From NCBI GenBank assembly GCA_044228285.1, contig JBGAVD010000001.1, forward strand, positions 682,001-746,000: a DNA stretch of 64,000 nt, given 5' to 3'. The position numbers and the translations under genes are program-made. Within the stretch, counting starts at the first letter, position 1; every line of letters begins with the position of its first letter. The notes below the pieces were generated by a model. The model was not told the origin of the DNA and ran no database searches. It worked only from the letters and a program-made list of their open reading frames with translations. Origin of the DNA: JBBATK01 sp044228285. GTDB taxonomy: Bacteria; Bacteroidota; Ignavibacteria; Kapaibacteriales; NICIL-2. Positions 63,042 through 64,000 of the stretch are shown here, in pieces.

Positions 63042-64000
63042 ATGAAAAATGCACTATCTAGATCTCGTTTGTTAATAGTGGATGCGTATAAAGTGTGTCT
63101 ATGTTTACTATGCGCGACATTAGGCTTTACTTCGTACCTACACAGCGAGACCTATTACAAGTTGGCAGACACTTCGGTCTCGACTGATGTATCTCGCCGT
63201 GACTCATCAAATCGTATCAATGAGTATCCTTACATAGCCATTACTAACACCGTTCAGTTTGCAGGTCTTGATCAGATCACTAATACAAATTATCGCTTGC
63301 TCACCCGTTCAAATGTAGCGGACAATAGGTGTGCAGGATTCGAACTGAAAAAATGTGTGTTGACTGCGAAGTTGTCGATGTGTAATGACATGAACGAGTA
63401 TGTAGGCGGTTCCAATACAGTGTATGATATTAAAGTAAAACTGAAAATATGTTACTCGTCTAATTGTGACAACAATACTCCAATACTCTATACAGATTAT
63501 TTGCATATTAAAATGGATGCAAGCAGCGGCAGTAAGGAGCTTAAACCAGAATGCGTATACGTAAAAGTGTTCGATCCGCTGATCGACGAAAATGAATATA
63601 ATGCATTTAAAGATGCAGTTTCTTTTAAGGTCGAGATTGAGGATGTAGTTGTAAGTAGCGTTTTACCACTGCTGTTGCATAGCAATCTGAAGGTTGACGT
63701 ATCGTATTCTGATCAATACGTAACCGATGCAACAAGTGTTAGCGGTAATGGAGCGGTACCACTTCTCGGGATAGAGCGAGTTAGAAATCATGTGACACAG
63801 TCAGGTAACCCTACGACTCTTGTATGGAGAAGTTCTGAGTCGTTATGTGTCGACGAGTATCCGGCTTACCAATTACAGATACTTCGACTTTATAACAAGA
63901 AGCCAGAGTATAAACTCCAATGGCAGTGTTCTACCACAGTTGATTGGAACAATGCACTTACGTTTGAGACTGGGTATCTTAAGCCTGACGCACAAGGCAA
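63042..64000 (+). CDS. Secreted RHS-like accessory protein (runs off the window)
   Basis: An ORF with no stop from ATG 63042 to the window edge (over 319 codons). A hydrophobic segment (VCLCLLCATLGFTSYL) near residues 18-33 is a signal peptide or anchor. The rest is beta-rich, with paired Cys (CAGFELKKCVLTAKLSMC, CYSSNC), and near the end YQLQILRLYNKK followed by TVDWNNALTFETGYLKP, blocks typical of the large secreted proteins paired with RHS-like genes in Bacteroidetes. It lies 37 bp after the split gene, apparently in the same operon. Transcription through the IS would be needed. Partial. Confidence 0.75.
   Translation, partial: MKNALSRSRLLIVDAYKVCLCLLCATLGFTSYLHSETYYKLADTSVSTDVSRRDSSNRINEYPYIAITNTVQFAGLDQITNTNYRLLTRSNVADNRCAGFELKKCVLTAKLSMCNDMNEYVGGSNTVYDIKVKLKICYSSNCDNNTPILYTDYLHIKMDASSGSKELKPECVYVKVFDPLIDENEYNAFKDAVSFKVEIEDVVVSSVLPLLLHSNLKVDVSYSDQYVTDATSVSGNGAVPLLGIERVRNHVTQSGNPTTLVWRSSESLCVDEYPAYQLQILRLYNKKPEYKLQWQCSTTVDWNNALTFETGYLKPDAQG

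Overview
The window looks like chromosomal DNA from a member of the Fibrobacteres-Chlorobi-Bacteroidetes (FCB) group. The grounds are secreted proteins ending in type IX secretion (T9SS)-type sorting domains, Bacteroidetes-style SBBP, PKD, VCBS and RHS-like surface proteins, and a recurrent TAnnTTTG -7 promoter motif in front of several genes and the tRNA. Start sites mostly lack a strong Shine-Dalgarno sequence. The gene mix would fit a Kapabacteria- or Ignavibacteria-like lineage, but that placement is inference; no rRNA is present to settle it.

Layout. 1-23.4 kb is ordinary housekeeping DNA: a pirin, a nitroreductase, mraZ-rsmH (a two-gene remnant of the dcw cluster, with direct-repeat MraZ boxes), a sugar aminotransferase, rho, pyruvate kinase, a methyltransferase, hpf, arginase coupled to an outer-membrane barrel, pntB, cdsA, a CDF transporter, a YciO protein, a receiver-histidine kinase hybrid, LysE, an exonuclease, a YihY protein and an MGDG-synthase-like glycosyltransferase. 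23,458-26,764 is a complete 3.3-kb mobile element. It has 29-bp perfect terminal inverted repeats, an 8-bp target duplication, an IS1-family transposase and three passenger genes, plus a run of stem-loops that may be a structured RNA or a small-toxin mRNA. 26.8-40.4 kb returns to housekeeping genes: dus, tilS (with an enormous disordered N-terminal extension), hpt, a mannose-1-phosphate guanylyltransferase, nuoL, a class II amidotransferase, YciI proteins, a PaiB-like protein and a T9SS-type secreted protein.

40.4-64 kb is accessory and surface-related: a haloperoxidase-fold lipoprotein lacking its active-site histidines, a 1,426-residue SBBP/PKD protein, tRNA-Leu(UAG), and then an eroded island. 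The island holds an unknown protein, an excisionase-type HTH protein, a Cys/His microprotein and a hsdR stump ended by an IS3-family element. It is followed by a VCBS/ASPIC protein and a giant RHS-like secreted protein split by a second IS3-family element, with a further secreted gene running off the end. The second insertion is clean: removing it with one copy of its 3-bp duplication restores a single reading frame of about 2,484 codons.

The most interesting parts are the IS1-family transposon with passengers, structured intergenic segment and a near-perfect sigma70 promoter; the TilS fusion; the split giant gene; and the degenerate haloperoxidase.
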